A stretch of DNA of 64,000 nt, taken from NCBI RefSeq assembly GCF_031082405.1, contig NZ_JAVHJU010000062.1, positions 124,001 to 188,000 of the forward strand, written 5' to 3'. Origin of the DNA: Amycolatopsis sp. A133 (GTDB lineage Bacteria; Actinomycetota; Actinomycetes; Mycobacteriales; Pseudonocardiaceae). Each line of letters begins with the position of its first letter. Position 1 is the stretch's first letter. A model generated the notes under the pieces. The model saw nothing but the letters and a program-made list of their open reading frames with translations, had not been told where the DNA came from and ran no database searches. Of this stretch, positions 16,550 through 24,150 are shown piece by piece. The position numbers were made by a program, and so were the translations under genes.

Positions 16550-18181
16550 CTAACTCTTCACCGGGGCCGATGGCGCGAACCAGCCGAGCCACCCCAGGAC
16601 GACCCCGGCGACGACGACGATGCCGATGACCCAGACCGGCCGCAGCCGGGCCTTGGCCGTCAGCAGGTAAACCCCGGCGGTGACCAGCACCGGCAGCAGG
16701 AACGGCAGGAGCTCGTCGAGCCGGTCCTGGATCGCCACGGACTGCGTCACCGGCTGCCCCTGGACCGTGGTGGTCTGCCGGTAGGTCAGCGTGGTGACGA
16801 CCTTGACGATCGACGGGATGAACCCGCCGAGCACGACGAACCCGAGCACGGTCGCCCCCTGCGCCACGCGCGCGAGCGCCCCGGCGGCGAGGTGCCCGGC
16901 CAGCCGCTTCCCTTCGCGGTAGGCGAACCCGAACTGCCAGCGCCGCACCAGCGCGTACGGCACGAGCACCATCACCGCGGCGAACGCGGGGCCGAGCCAG
17001 TTGCCCTGCAGCGCCCACGACGCACCCATGGTGAAGACGATGCTGTTGTACAGCGCGAAGACGACGGTGTCGCCGATGCCGGCCAGCGGCCCCATCAGCG
17101 CGACCTTGGTGCTCGCCGCCGACTTCGGCGTCCCCGCCTCCTCCAGCGCGACGCTGGAGCCGAGGATCAGCGGGCCGCCGACGAGCACCGAGGTGTTGAA
17201 GAACTGCAGGTGCCGCTGCAGACCGGCGACGTAGTCGGCCTTCTCCGGGTACAGCCGGCGCAGCACGGGCTCCATCGAGTACGCGAACCCGAGCGCCTGC
17301 ATCCGCTCGTAGTTCCAGGAGATCTGGCTCGACCAGAAGTACCGGCGGAACACCCGCCGGAGGTCCTGTTTCGTCAGCCTGGAATCCATTGTGGACTCCG
17401 CGGTGAACGACTCTGGGGCCGCTTCGGGGACGACGAGGGCGGGCTCGTCCCGCTTGAGCGTCACGAACAGCATCGCGACCGCGACGCCGATCAGCGCGAT
17501 CCCCAGCACCGGCAGGTGCAGGTAGGCGAACCCGACGAACCCGATGAGCAGCAGGTACCAGTAGCGCGACAGCTCCATCATGCCGAGCAGCAGCGCGAAG
17601 CCGACCGCCGGCAGCAGCGACCCGGCCAGCGTCATGCCCTGCACGAACCCGGCCGGGATGCTCGCGGTGATGTCCTTGACCAGCCCGCCGGACGCGGCGA
17701 GCGCGGCGAGGAACGTCGGGATCGCGCGCACCGCGACCCACGGGACCAGGCTCACCCAGTGAATGACGGCCAGGCCGCGCGCGTTGCCGTCGGCGGCGTA
17801 GCCGTCGGCGCGGTGGACCAGCCCGGTGGTGACCATCTTGCCGACCGGGTCCAGGGCCGAGAGCAGGATCGCCGCCGGCAGCCCGACGCCGATGCCGATC
17901 GCGGCCTGCGCCGCCGGGGCGCCCGCCGCCCCCGCGGCCAGCGCGGTGCCGACGATCGCGCCGGTCTGGTAGTCCGGGATCGTCGCGCCGCCGTAGGTGT
18001 AGACACCCAGCGCCGCCAGCTCCAGCGTCGCGCCGATCAGCAGGCCGAGCAGGGGGTGGCCGGTGATCAGCCCGGCCACCGAGCCGGCGATGAGCGGGCG
18101 CTGGGCGTAGATGAGGAACGGGCCGAGCCCGTCGTAGGTGCAGTAGATCGCCCAGAGGGTCAGGGCCAGCGCGACGAGCAT
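16550..18181 (-). CDS. PTS mannose-family EIIC-EIID fusion, membrane permease
   Basis: 543 residues. Residues 1 to about 250 are an EIIC domain (MLVALALTLWAIYCTYDGLG, then several membrane segments including PAAILLSALDPVGKMV). From Met265 comes an EIID domain starting DSRLTKQDLRRVFRRYFW with SWNYERMQALGFAYSMEPVL and the FFNTSVLVGGPLILG segment. In most bacteria IIC and IID are separate polypeptides, so a fused pair is notable, although both domains look intact. It is joined by a charged linker (TLKRDEPALVVPEAAPES). ATG 18181, 7 nt after the EIIB stop. Confidence 0.92.
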   Translation of the reverse strand: MLVALALTLWAIYCTYDGLGPFLIYAQRPLIAGSVAGLITGHPLLGLLIGATLELAALGVYTYGGATIPDYQTGAIVGTALAAGAAGAPAAQAAIGIGVGLPAAILLSALDPVGKMVTTGLVHRADGYAADGNARGLAVIHWVSLVPWVAVRAIPTFLAALAASGGLVKDITASIPAGFVQGMTLAGSLLPAVGFALLLGMMELSRYWYLLLIGFVGFAYLHLPVLGIALIGVAVAMLFVTLKRDEPALVVPEAAPESFTAESTMDSRLTKQDLRRVFRRYFWSSQISWNYERMQALGFAYSMEPVLRRLYPEKADYVAGLQRHLQFFNTSVLVGGPLILGSSVALEEAGTPKSAASTKVALMGPLAGIGDTVVFALYNSIVFTMGASWALQGNWLGPAFAAVMVLVPYALVRRWQFGFAYREGKRLAGHLAAGALARVAQGATVLGFVVLGGFIPSIVKVVTTLTYRQTTTVQGQPVTQSVAIQDRLDELLPFLLPVLVTAGVYLLTAKARLRPVWVIGIVVVAGVVLGWLGWFAPSAPVKS

Positions 18182-18188
18182 GCTCCGG

Positions 18189-18665
18189 TTACAGCCCTTT
18201 CCGGTCGAGCAGAGGGACAAAATCGGCGGCCTTGTCCTGCGGCAGCAGCTGGGTGACCAGCGCGACGCCCGCGGCGGCGACCTTGCGGTAGGCGTCGGCC
18301 TCGTCCGCGGTGACCGCGACCGAGCGGGTGACCATGGTGTAGGAATCACCCGGCCGGGGGGCGACGTTGCCGACGTTGACGACCTCGGGCCGCAGCCCGC
18401 CCTCGACGAGGCGGAAGACGTCTTCGGGGTGCTTGGCGATGATCATGGCGTCCGCGCCGGCCTCGGCGGCCAGCGTGGCCTCGACCGAGAGCACGTCGGT
18501 GGGCAGCCCGCGGGCGGCCTGCGGGAGCAGCATGAGCTGGAGGTCGTCGGCGGCGACTTCGTCGTTGCAGACGATCAGCCGGCGCACGCCGAGGCGGCGG
18601 GTCCACGCGACGGTGACCTGACCGTGGATCAGCCGGTTGTCGATCCGGACGTGTGCCCCCGTCAT
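18189..18665 (-). CDS. PTS mannose-family EIIB component
   Basis: 158 residues, first gene of the PTS operon. It shows the EIIB signature VRIDNRLIHGQVTVAW with phospho-accepting His14, followed by RLIVCNDEVAADD, and donates phosphate to the incoming sugar. ATG 18665 has GGAGGAG upstream. A perfect DasR-type palindrome lies 25-48 bp upstream. Specificity cannot be read from the sequence. Confidence 0.93.
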   Translation of the reverse strand: MTGAHVRIDNRLIHGQVTVAWTRRLGVRRLIVCNDEVAADDLQLMLLPQAARGLPTDVLSVEATLAAEAGADAMIIAKHPEDVFRLVEGGLRPEVVNVGNVAPRPGDSYTMVTRSVAVTADEADAYRKVAAAGVALVTQLLPQDKAADFVPLLDRKGL

Positions 18666-18689
18666 GTTTCTCCTCCCGGACGGCAGGAG

Positions 18690-18713
18690 ACATACTGGTT
18701 CGTACCAGTATGT
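18690..18713. promoter_or_regulatory. dre-like operator of the PTS operon
   Basis: Perfect palindrome ACATACTGGT-TCGT-ACCAGTATGT. Its core ACTGGT-N4-ACCAGT matches the arms of the DasR responsive element of actinomycetes (ACTGGTCTAGACCAGT), differing only in the four central bases. It is 25 bp upstream of the EIIB start and within reach of the MBL gene on the other strand. Confidence 0.85.
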
Positions 18714-18822
18714 GTGTCAACACTGCCGGTGACCGGCCTTCGCGCGGCCGACGGAAGGACCCCTCAGACCTTCCGTCGGCCGACGAGCGCGAAGTCCCCC
18801 TGGTTTTCTACCCGGACCCTCC

Positions 18823-18844
18823 CATAAAGGTATATACCAGTATG
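18823..18844. promoter_or_regulatory. Second, imperfect dre-like operator
   Basis: CATAAAGGT-ATAT-ACCAGTATG: the right arm equals that of the site at 18690 and the left arm matches 7 of 9 bases. It lies in the 338-bp region between the PTS operon and the MBL-fold gene at 19004, which suggests that the MBL gene belongs to the same regulon. The rest of 18714-19003 shows no gene. Confidence 0.65.
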
Positions 18845-19003
18845 GACGGTCGTGATCGACTGTCAAGACCCTGGGCCAGGAACAATCCGGGAAATTCTCG
18901 ACCGGTCAGCCGACCGAAATTGGTGGGGAACATTCCGGAGAATCCGCGCAACCTGTCCCGGCCGCCGTCGTTAACCGCATCGTCCGTTCAGGGGAGGAAG
19001 AGC

Positions 19004-19948
19004 ATGCCGGCCGTCAGAACGAACATCGTCCCGCTCCGGCACGCGCGGCCCGGAGTGGTGGCGTACGTGAAGAGCCCGGCCGAGTGGTTCGTCGCGAACA
19101 GCGGCTGGATCCAGGGCAGCGAGGGCGTCGCGCTCATCGACACCTGCGGCACCGAGCAGGCGACGCTGGAGCTGCTGCGCGACGTCCGCAAGTACGCGGG
19201 CGAGCAGGAACTCACGGTCGTCATCACGCACGCGCACGGCGAGCACCACAACGGGCTCGGCGTCGCCCTGCGCGACGGCGGGACGGCGCTGGCCGCGCCC
19301 GGCAGCCTCGATCTGGTCAAGGCCGGACCGCAGACGTACGGCAACGTCTTCACCTACACCCGCTGGGGCGTGCTGGAGCCGCCGGAGCCGCACGCGGTCC
19401 GCCCGGTGCCGGGCTGGTACGAGCTGGACCTCGGCGGCGCGGCCGTCGACGTCGTGGCCGTGCCCGGCGTCGCCCACACGGCGGGTGACCTGGTGGTGCA
19501 CGAACCGCGTTCGGGCACGCTGTTCACCGGCGACCTGGTGGTCATCGGCGACACCCCGATGGCGGTGCACGGGTCGATCCTGGGCTGGCTCGACGCGCTC
19601 GACTGGCTGCAGGACACGTTCCGGCCGCGCACCCTGGTCCCCGGCCACGGCCCGGTGGCCACCCCCGCGCACACGGCGTTCCACGCGATGCGCGGCTACC
19701 TGGAGTGGCTGCTGGAGGCGACGACGCGCCAGTCCAGCTTCACGAAGCTGGCGAAGCAGGCGTCCCTGCGCTGGCCGACGTGGCGCAACCCGGAGCGCCA
19801 CATCGGAAACCTGATGCGCGCGTACGCCGACCAGCACGGCCGCAAGCTCGACGTCGACCTGGCGATCGACGCGGTGCTGGCCGCCGCGGGCGGCCGCATC
19901 GACCTCGACTCCCTGCTGGGCAGCGAACCGGTCCGCCAGATCTCCTGA
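19004..19948 (+). CDS. Metallo-beta-lactamase-fold hydrolase with HxHxEH motif
   Basis: 314 residues, cytoplasmic. The start at ATG 19004 has a strong GGGGAGGAAGAGC leader; the open frame upstream is not gene-like. The metal-binding motif reads HAHGEHH (residues 76-82), with Glu80 where most members have Asp; later ligands are GVAHTAGD, FTGDLVV and VPGHGPV. The C-terminal 90 residues are helical. Divergent from the PTS operon and preceded by a dre-like site, so it may act on the same sugar derivative. Confidence 0.85.
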   Translation: MPAVRTNIVPLRHARPGVVAYVKSPAEWFVANSGWIQGSEGVALIDTCGTEQATLELLRDVRKYAGEQELTVVITHAHGEHHNGLGVALRDGGTALAAPGSLDLVKAGPQTYGNVFTYTRWGVLEPPEPHAVRPVPGWYELDLGGAAVDVVAVPGVAHTAGDLVVHEPRSGTLFTGDLVVIGDTPMAVHGSILGWLDALDWLQDTFRPRTLVPGHGPVATPAHTAFHAMRGYLEWLLEATTRQSSFTKLAKQASLRWPTWRNPERHIGNLMRAYADQHGRKLDVDLAIDAVLAAAGGRIDLDSLLGSEPVRQIS

Positions 19949-19960
19949 GCCCCGCCGCCG

Positions 19961-20055
19961 CCCAAGCGCCCCAATGTGGCGTTCGGTGCGTCCAGCGCAC
20001 CCAATGTGGCGTTCGGTGCGTTGGACGCAACCAACGCCACATTGGGGCGTTTGGG
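19961..20055. repeat. Family A intergenic palindrome (CCAATGTGGCGTT), locus 1
   Basis: Fills the gap between convergent genes. CCCAAGCGCCCCAATGTGG at 19961 pairs with CCACATTGGGGCGTTTGGG ending at 20055. CCAATGTGGCGTT occurs twice forward (from 19971 and 20001) and once inverted (20033-20045), separated by GTGCGTCCAGCGCAC and GTGCGTTGGACGCAA. A second locus of the same family is at 49895. Confidence 0.85.
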
Positions 20056-20553
20056 TCAGGAGCCGGCGCCGCCGAGGCTTTCCAGGAGGGTCCGCAGCGT
20101 CGCGGCCAGTTCCGCACGCTCGTCGACGCCCAGCGCGGACAGGATCCGGTGCTCGGTCTCGACGTGCTCCGGCAGCACCCGGTCGATCAGCTCGCCCCCG
20201 GCCTCGGTCAGCTGCACGCGGACCCCGCGGCCGTCCGCCTCGTTCGGGGTGCGCTCGACCAGGCCGCGCGCCTCCATCTTGTCGAGGCGCTGGGTGATCG
20301 CCCCGGACGTGACCATCGCCGACCGCATCAGCTCCGTCGGGGTCAGCCGGTAGGGCGGCCCGCTGCGGCGCAGGGTCGCGAGGACGTCGAAGGTCGCGCG
20401 GTCCAGGCCGTGGCGGGCGAACGTGCGGCGCAGTTCCGCGTCGACCAGCGCACTGAGCCGGGACAGCCGGCCGATCACCGCCATCGGGGAAACGTCCAGG
20501 TCGGGCCGCTCGGCGTGCCACTGCGCCAGCACCCGGTCCACGTGGTCGCCCAT
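20056..20553 (-). CDS. MarR-family transcriptional regulator
   Basis: 165 residues. The winged helix holds RLTPTELMRSAMVTSGAITQ and RLDKMEARGLVERTPNEADG then RGVRVQLTEAG, the classic MarR recognition helix and wing. ATG 20553 is preferred; a GTG at 20559 is possible. Divergent from a DMT exporter across an 8+8 bp palindrome, so it most likely represses that exporter and itself until a ligand binds. Confidence 0.9.
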   Translation of the reverse strand: MGDHVDRVLAQWHAERPDLDVSPMAVIGRLSRLSALVDAELRRTFARHGLDRATFDVLATLRRSGPPYRLTPTELMRSAMVTSGAITQRLDKMEARGLVERTPNEADGRGVRVQLTEAGGELIDRVLPEHVETEHRILSALGVDERAELAATLRTLLESLGGAGS

Positions 20554-20599
20554 CGGCACAGCGTAACGGATGCCTTAGCGGTGAGTGATCGGTAGCCAT

Positions 20600-20619
20600 T
20601 TACCTTAGCAGTAAGGTAA
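20600..20619. promoter_or_regulatory. MarR-type operator overlapping the exporter promoter
   Basis: Perfect palindrome TTACCTTA-GCAG-TAAGGTAA. It overlaps a TAATCT -10 candidate (20617-20622) of the exporter. A related half-site (GCCTTAGCGGT) is at 20572-20582 near the MarR start. Confidence 0.8.
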
Positions 20620-20628
20620 TCTGTCTTA

Positions 20629-21552
20629 GTGCTAAACAACCGGCTCGCCCTGATCCTCGTCACCGCGCTGGCCCCGGCCATCTGGGGCACCACCTACCTC
20701 GTCACCACCGAGTTCCTGCCGCCCGGCCGCCCGCTGCTGGCCGCCGTCATCCGCGCGCTGCCCGCCGGGCTGCTGCTGGTCGCGCTCACCCGCCGCCTGC
20801 CGAAGGGCGACTGGTGGTGGCGGTCGCTCGTGCTCGGCACGCTGAACATCGGCGCCTTCCTCGCCCTGCTGTTCGTCGCCGCCTACCGGCTGCCCGGCGG
20901 GGTCGCTGCCACCCTCGGCGCCGTGCAGCCGCTGCTGGTCGCCGGCCTGTCCACCGGCCTGCTCGGCGAACGCCTGACCCGGCGCACCCTGCTCGCCGGC
21001 GTCGCCGGGATCGCCGGCGTCAGCCTGCTGGTCCTGCAGTCCACCGCGCGCCTCGACGCGATCGGCGTCGCCGCCGCGGCCGGTGGCGCGGTCGTGATGG
21101 CCACCGGCGTCGTGCTGAGCAAACGCTGGACGTCCCCCGCGCCGCTGCTGGCCACGACCGGCTGGCAGCTCGTCGCGGGCGGGCTGGTGCTCGTGCCGGT
21201 CGCACTGGCCGTCGAAGGTCCGCCGCCCGCGTCGCTGTCCGGGGCGAACCTCGCGGGCTACGGCTACCTCGCGCTGGTCGGCGCCGCGTTCGCGTACGCC
21301 TTGTGGTTCCGCGGGATCCGCGCGCTGCCGGCCACGCACGTGACGTTCCTCGGGCTGCTGAGCCCGGTCGTCGCGACCCTGCTCGGCTGGCTCGCGCTCG
21401 GCCAGCGGCTGACGCCGTGGCAGCTGCTGGGCGCGGCGATCGTGCTGGCCGCCGTCGTGGCCGCGCAGTGGCGGCCGTTGGTCCGGACGGGGGCTGATAA
21501 TTATCAGCCTTTGACAACCGCTCACCGGGACACCGACGCTGAAATGGTCTGA
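20629..21552 (+). CDS. DMT-superfamily (EamA) transporter
   Basis: 307 residues, ten membrane segments in two EamA repeats. The first begins LALILVTALAPAIWGTTYLV, the second near LLATTGWQLVAGGLVL, and it has the characteristic LPATHVTFLGLLSPVVATLL. Such proteins export metabolites or amino acids. The GTG at 20629 lies only 7 nt after the -10 candidate, so the mRNA is probably leaderless. Regulated by the divergent MarR. Confidence 0.9.
   Translation: MLNNRLALILVTALAPAIWGTTYLVTTEFLPPGRPLLAAVIRALPAGLLLVALTRRLPKGDWWWRSLVLGTLNIGAFLALLFVAAYRLPGGVAATLGAVQPLLVAGLSTGLLGERLTRRTLLAGVAGIAGVSLLVLQSTARLDAIGVAAAAGGAVVMATGVVLSKRWTSPAPLLATTGWQLVAGGLVLVPVALAVEGPPPASLSGANLAGYGYLALVGAAFAYALWFRGIRALPATHVTFLGLLSPVVATLLGWLALGQRLTPWQLLGAAIVLAAVVAAQWRPLVRTGADNYQPLTTAHRDTDAEMV
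21492..21509. promoter_or_regulatory. 18-bp perfect AT-rich palindrome upstream of the glucanase gene
   Basis: GGCTGATAATTATCAGCC lies inside the last codons of the DMT gene, 81 bp before the GH64 start and just ahead of TTTGACA (a -35-like hexamer at 21511). The AT-rich TGATAATTATCA core resembles Fur-type boxes, but no Fur-family gene is nearby. Most likely an operator for the downstream gene. Confidence 0.5.
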
Positions 21553-21589
21553 ACAACTTGCGATCATCGGCCTCGACGAGGAGGCGCCC

Positions 21590-22780
21590 GTGCGCACGAG
21601 AACGTCCGTCCGACAACGGCTTGCGGTGCTGGGAGCGGCCATCGCGGTGGCCACCGGGCTCGCGACCGCCCCGGCCACCGCCGCGGTCCCGGCCACGATC
21701 CCCCTGAAGATCACCAACAATTCCGGCCGCAGCGATCCCGTCTACGTCTACGACCTCGGCACGAACCTGGCGACCGGGCAGCAGGGCTGGGCCGACGCGA
21801 ACGGCGCGTTCCACGCCTGGCCCGGCGGCGCGGTACCGCCGATCCCCGCCCCCGACGCGTCCATCCCGGGACCCGCCAACGGCCAGTCGATCACCATCCG
21901 GATCCCGAAGTTCTCCGGCCGGATCTACTTCTCCTACGGGCAGAAGCTGGTGTTCAAGCTGGCCACCGGCGGGCTCGTGCAGCCGGCGGTCCAGAACCCG
22001 TCGGACCCGAACGCCGGCATCCTGTTCAACTGGTCGGAGTACACGCTCAACGACGGCGGCCTCTGGATCAACAGCACCCAGGTGGACATGTTCTCGGCGC
22101 CGTACGCGGTCGGCGTGCAGCCCGTGGGCGGCACCACGAGGAGCACCGGACACCTGAAACCGGGCGGCTACAACGGTTTCTACACGGCGCTGCGCGGCCA
22201 GCCGGGCGGCTGGGCCAACCTGATCCGGACCCGGTCCGACGGCACGGTCCTGCGCGCGCTGGCCCCGAGCCACGGCATCGAAGCGGGCGCGCTGCCCGCG
22301 ACCGTGCTGCAGGACTACATCAACCGCGTCTGGACGAAGTACAGCTCCTCGACGCTGACCGTGACCCCGGTCGCCGACCAGCCGGGCGTGAAGTACTACG
22401 GCCGGGTTTCGGGCAACACCATGAACTTCACCAACACCGCGGGCGGGTTCGTGACGGCGTTCCAGAAACCGGATTCCGACAGCGTTTTCGGCTGCTACAA
22501 GAACCTCGACGCCCCCAACGACGTCCGCGGCCAGATCTCGCGCACGCTCTGCGCGGGCTTCAACCGCTCGACGCTGCTGACGAACGCGAACCAGCCCGAC
22601 ACGAATCCGGCCGGCTTCTACCAGGACGCGGTGACCAACCACTACGCGCGCAAGATCCACGCGCAGATGGCGGACGGCAAGGCGTACGCCTTCGCGTTCG
22701 ACGACGTCGGCCACTACGAATCCCTGGTCAACGACGGCAACCCGGCGACGGCCTACCTGACGCTGGACCCGTTCAACTAG
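21590..22780 (+). CDS. Secreted GH64 beta-1,3-glucanase
   Basis: 396 residues. The signal peptide covers residues 1 to about 32 (basic start, hydrophobic core AVLGAAIAVATGLATAPA, AxA site). The mature enzyme has the GH64/thaumatin-like marks PLKITNNSGRSDPVYVY, SGRIYFSYGQKLVF, and WSEYTLNDGGLWINSTQVDM, the region carrying the catalytic acid residues of laminaripentaose-producing glucanases. No carbohydrate-binding module. GTG 21590 follows GAGGAGG. Likely acts on fungal or plant beta-1,3-glucan. Confidence 0.9.
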   Translation: MRTRTSVRQRLAVLGAAIAVATGLATAPATAAVPATIPLKITNNSGRSDPVYVYDLGTNLATGQQGWADANGAFHAWPGGAVPPIPAPDASIPGPANGQSITIRIPKFSGRIYFSYGQKLVFKLATGGLVQPAVQNPSDPNAGILFNWSEYTLNDGGLWINSTQVDMFSAPYAVGVQPVGGTTRSTGHLKPGGYNGFYTALRGQPGGWANLIRTRSDGTVLRALAPSHGIEAGALPATVLQDYINRVWTKYSSSTLTVTPVADQPGVKYYGRVSGNTMNFTNTAGGFVTAFQKPDSDSVFGCYKNLDAPNDVRGQISRTLCAGFNRSTLLTNANQPDTNPAGFYQDAVTNHYARKIHAQMADGKAYAFAFDDVGHYESLVNDGNPATAYLTLDPFN

Positions 22781-22947
22781 AGCTGCACAACCACCGGCGC
22801 CACCGGCGTATCCCCGAGCCACGCGCACGGGGGTGCGCCGGTGCTCGCCGGAACGGGCACCGCCCGGCCTCTCACCTCCGCCACCGGCGGCCCGCAGACC
22901 ACCAGTTCCACCACGAGCACGGGTACGAGAACCCCGAACAACCGCAT
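22777..22947 (-). CDS. Possible 56-aa small protein with hydrophobic N-terminus
   Basis: The frame from ATG 22947 encodes MRLFGVLVPVLVVELVVCG and a proline/valine-rich tail with two cysteines. GC3 is high and the 306-bp gap between the glucanase and the sigma gene holds nothing better, but there is no ribosome site and no recognised family. The stop is convergent with and touches the GH64 stop. It may be chance. Confidence 0.25.
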   Translation of the reverse strand: MRLFGVLVPVLVVELVVCGPPVAEVRGRAVPVPASTGAPPCAWLGDTPVAPVVVQL

Positions 22948-23086
22948 CCGCACGATCGGTTCACCCCGATCCGACTCCACCACCACTCCCACCGGGCACA
23001 CGGCGGCCACCGCGGGGGTGGTTCAGGTATTTCCCGGCCTCTCACCGGATCGGATGAGCGGGGGAAGACCGCGAAGGAGTCCCCCG

Positions 23087-23707
23087 ATGGCGTACAGGTC
23101 CGAAGGGTCGCTCTTGGCTAGGCTGAGTGGGTCAAGCGGAGGTGAAGTGGACACCACGACCCTGCTCGAGGCGGCCGCGCGCGGCGACCAGGCGGCCTGG
23201 GACGCCCTCGTCGACCGCTACGCCGCTCTGCTCTGGTCGATCGCCCGCGCCCACCGGCTCTCCGACGCCGATGCGGGCGACGTCGTCCAGACGACGTGGC
23301 TGAAGCTCGTCGAAAACCTCGGCCGGATCAAGGACCCGGAGCGGCTGCCCGGCTGGCTGGCCACCACCACCCGGCACGAATGCCTCCGCCAGCTCCGCCG
23401 CACCGACCGGGAACGCCCCACCGACGACCAGGTCTGGCAGAGCGAGCCGTCGCCCGGTGCGGCCGTCGACGCGGCCCTGCTGCTCGATGAACGCGACGCC
23501 ACCCTTTGGCGGGCGCTGGGCACGCTGTCCGACCAGTGCCGCCGGCTGCTGCGGGTGCTCATGGCCACTCCCCCGCCGTCGTACGCGGAGGTGGCCGAGG
23601 CCCTCGGCATGCCGGTCGGCAGCATCGGCCCGACCCGGCAGCGCTGCCTGGGCCGGCTGCGCGAGCGGGCCGGCCAGGCCGGGCTCGGGACGGAGGACCG
23701 GACGTGA
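23087..23707 (+). CDS. ECF-type RNA polymerase sigma factor
   Basis: 206 residues. Region 2 spans about 20-90 (QAAWDALVDRYAALLWSIAR, ADAGDVVQTTWLKLVENL, LPGWLATTTRHECLRQLRR) and region 4 about 135-200 (LSDQCRRLLRVLMATPPPSY, AEVAEALGMPVGSIGPTRQR). ATG 23087 has GGAG nine nt upstream. The gene overlaps the next one by 4 nt. It would redirect RNA polymerase to a dedicated regulon once released; there is no classical membrane anti-sigma gene alongside, only the 148-aa partner. Confidence 0.92.
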   Translation: MAYRSEGSLLARLSGSSGGEVDTTTLLEAAARGDQAAWDALVDRYAALLWSIARAHRLSDADAGDVVQTTWLKLVENLGRIKDPERLPGWLATTTRHECLRQLRRTDRERPTDDQVWQSEPSPGAAVDAALLLDERDATLWRALGTLSDQCRRLLRVLMATPPPSYAEVAEALGMPVGSIGPTRQRCLGRLRERAGQAGLGTEDRT

Positions 23708-24150
23708 CCGGCGACGACGAACTCATGGAGATCCTGCGCGCGGCGGCCGCCCAGGCGGACCCGGTGCCGGACCTGGTGCTGCGCCAGGCCCGGGCGGCCC
23801 TCGTCACCCGCGACCTCGACGCCGAGCTCGCCGAACTCGCCTTCGATTCGGACGCGGCCGCGGCCGGCACAGTCCGCGCGGGCGCCGACGACGTCCGGTT
23901 GCTGTCGTTCGAATCGGCCCGGGTGTCGGTGGAACTGCAGGTGGAGTACGCCGGCGGCCGGGTCGCGCTGCGCGGCCTGATCACCGGCGCGACCGGCGAC
24001 GCGGTGATCGAGGTGGCGGGCGAACGGCACGTCCGCCCGATCGGCGCGGAAGGCTGGTTCACGGCGGCGGGGCTGCCGCGCGGCGCGACCCGGGTGAAGG
24101 TGACCGCCGCAGACGGCACGACGGTCACCACCGGCTGGGCCAGCCTCTAG
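23704..24150 (+). CDS. 148-aa sigma-coupled protein, candidate regulator or protease target
   Basis: No family recognised. The first 60 residues are acidic and helical (DDELMEILRAAAAQADPVPD, then RDLDAELAELAFDS), with no HTH and no membrane segment; residues 70-148 look like a small beta-sandwich (VELQVEYAGGRVALRGLITG, ending TTVTTGWASL). It overlaps the sigma stop by GTGA, so the two are made together, as expected for a sigma partner. Its stop shares CTAG with the stop of the convergent subtilase. An anti-sigma-like or tethering role cleaved by one of the neighbouring proteases is a hypothesis only. Confidence 0.75.
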   Translation: MTGDDELMEILRAAAAQADPVPDLVLRQARAALVTRDLDAELAELAFDSDAAAAGTVRAGADDVRLLSFESARVSVELQVEYAGGRVALRGLITGATGDAVIEVAGERHVRPIGAEGWFTAAGLPRGATRVKVTAADGTTVTTGWASL

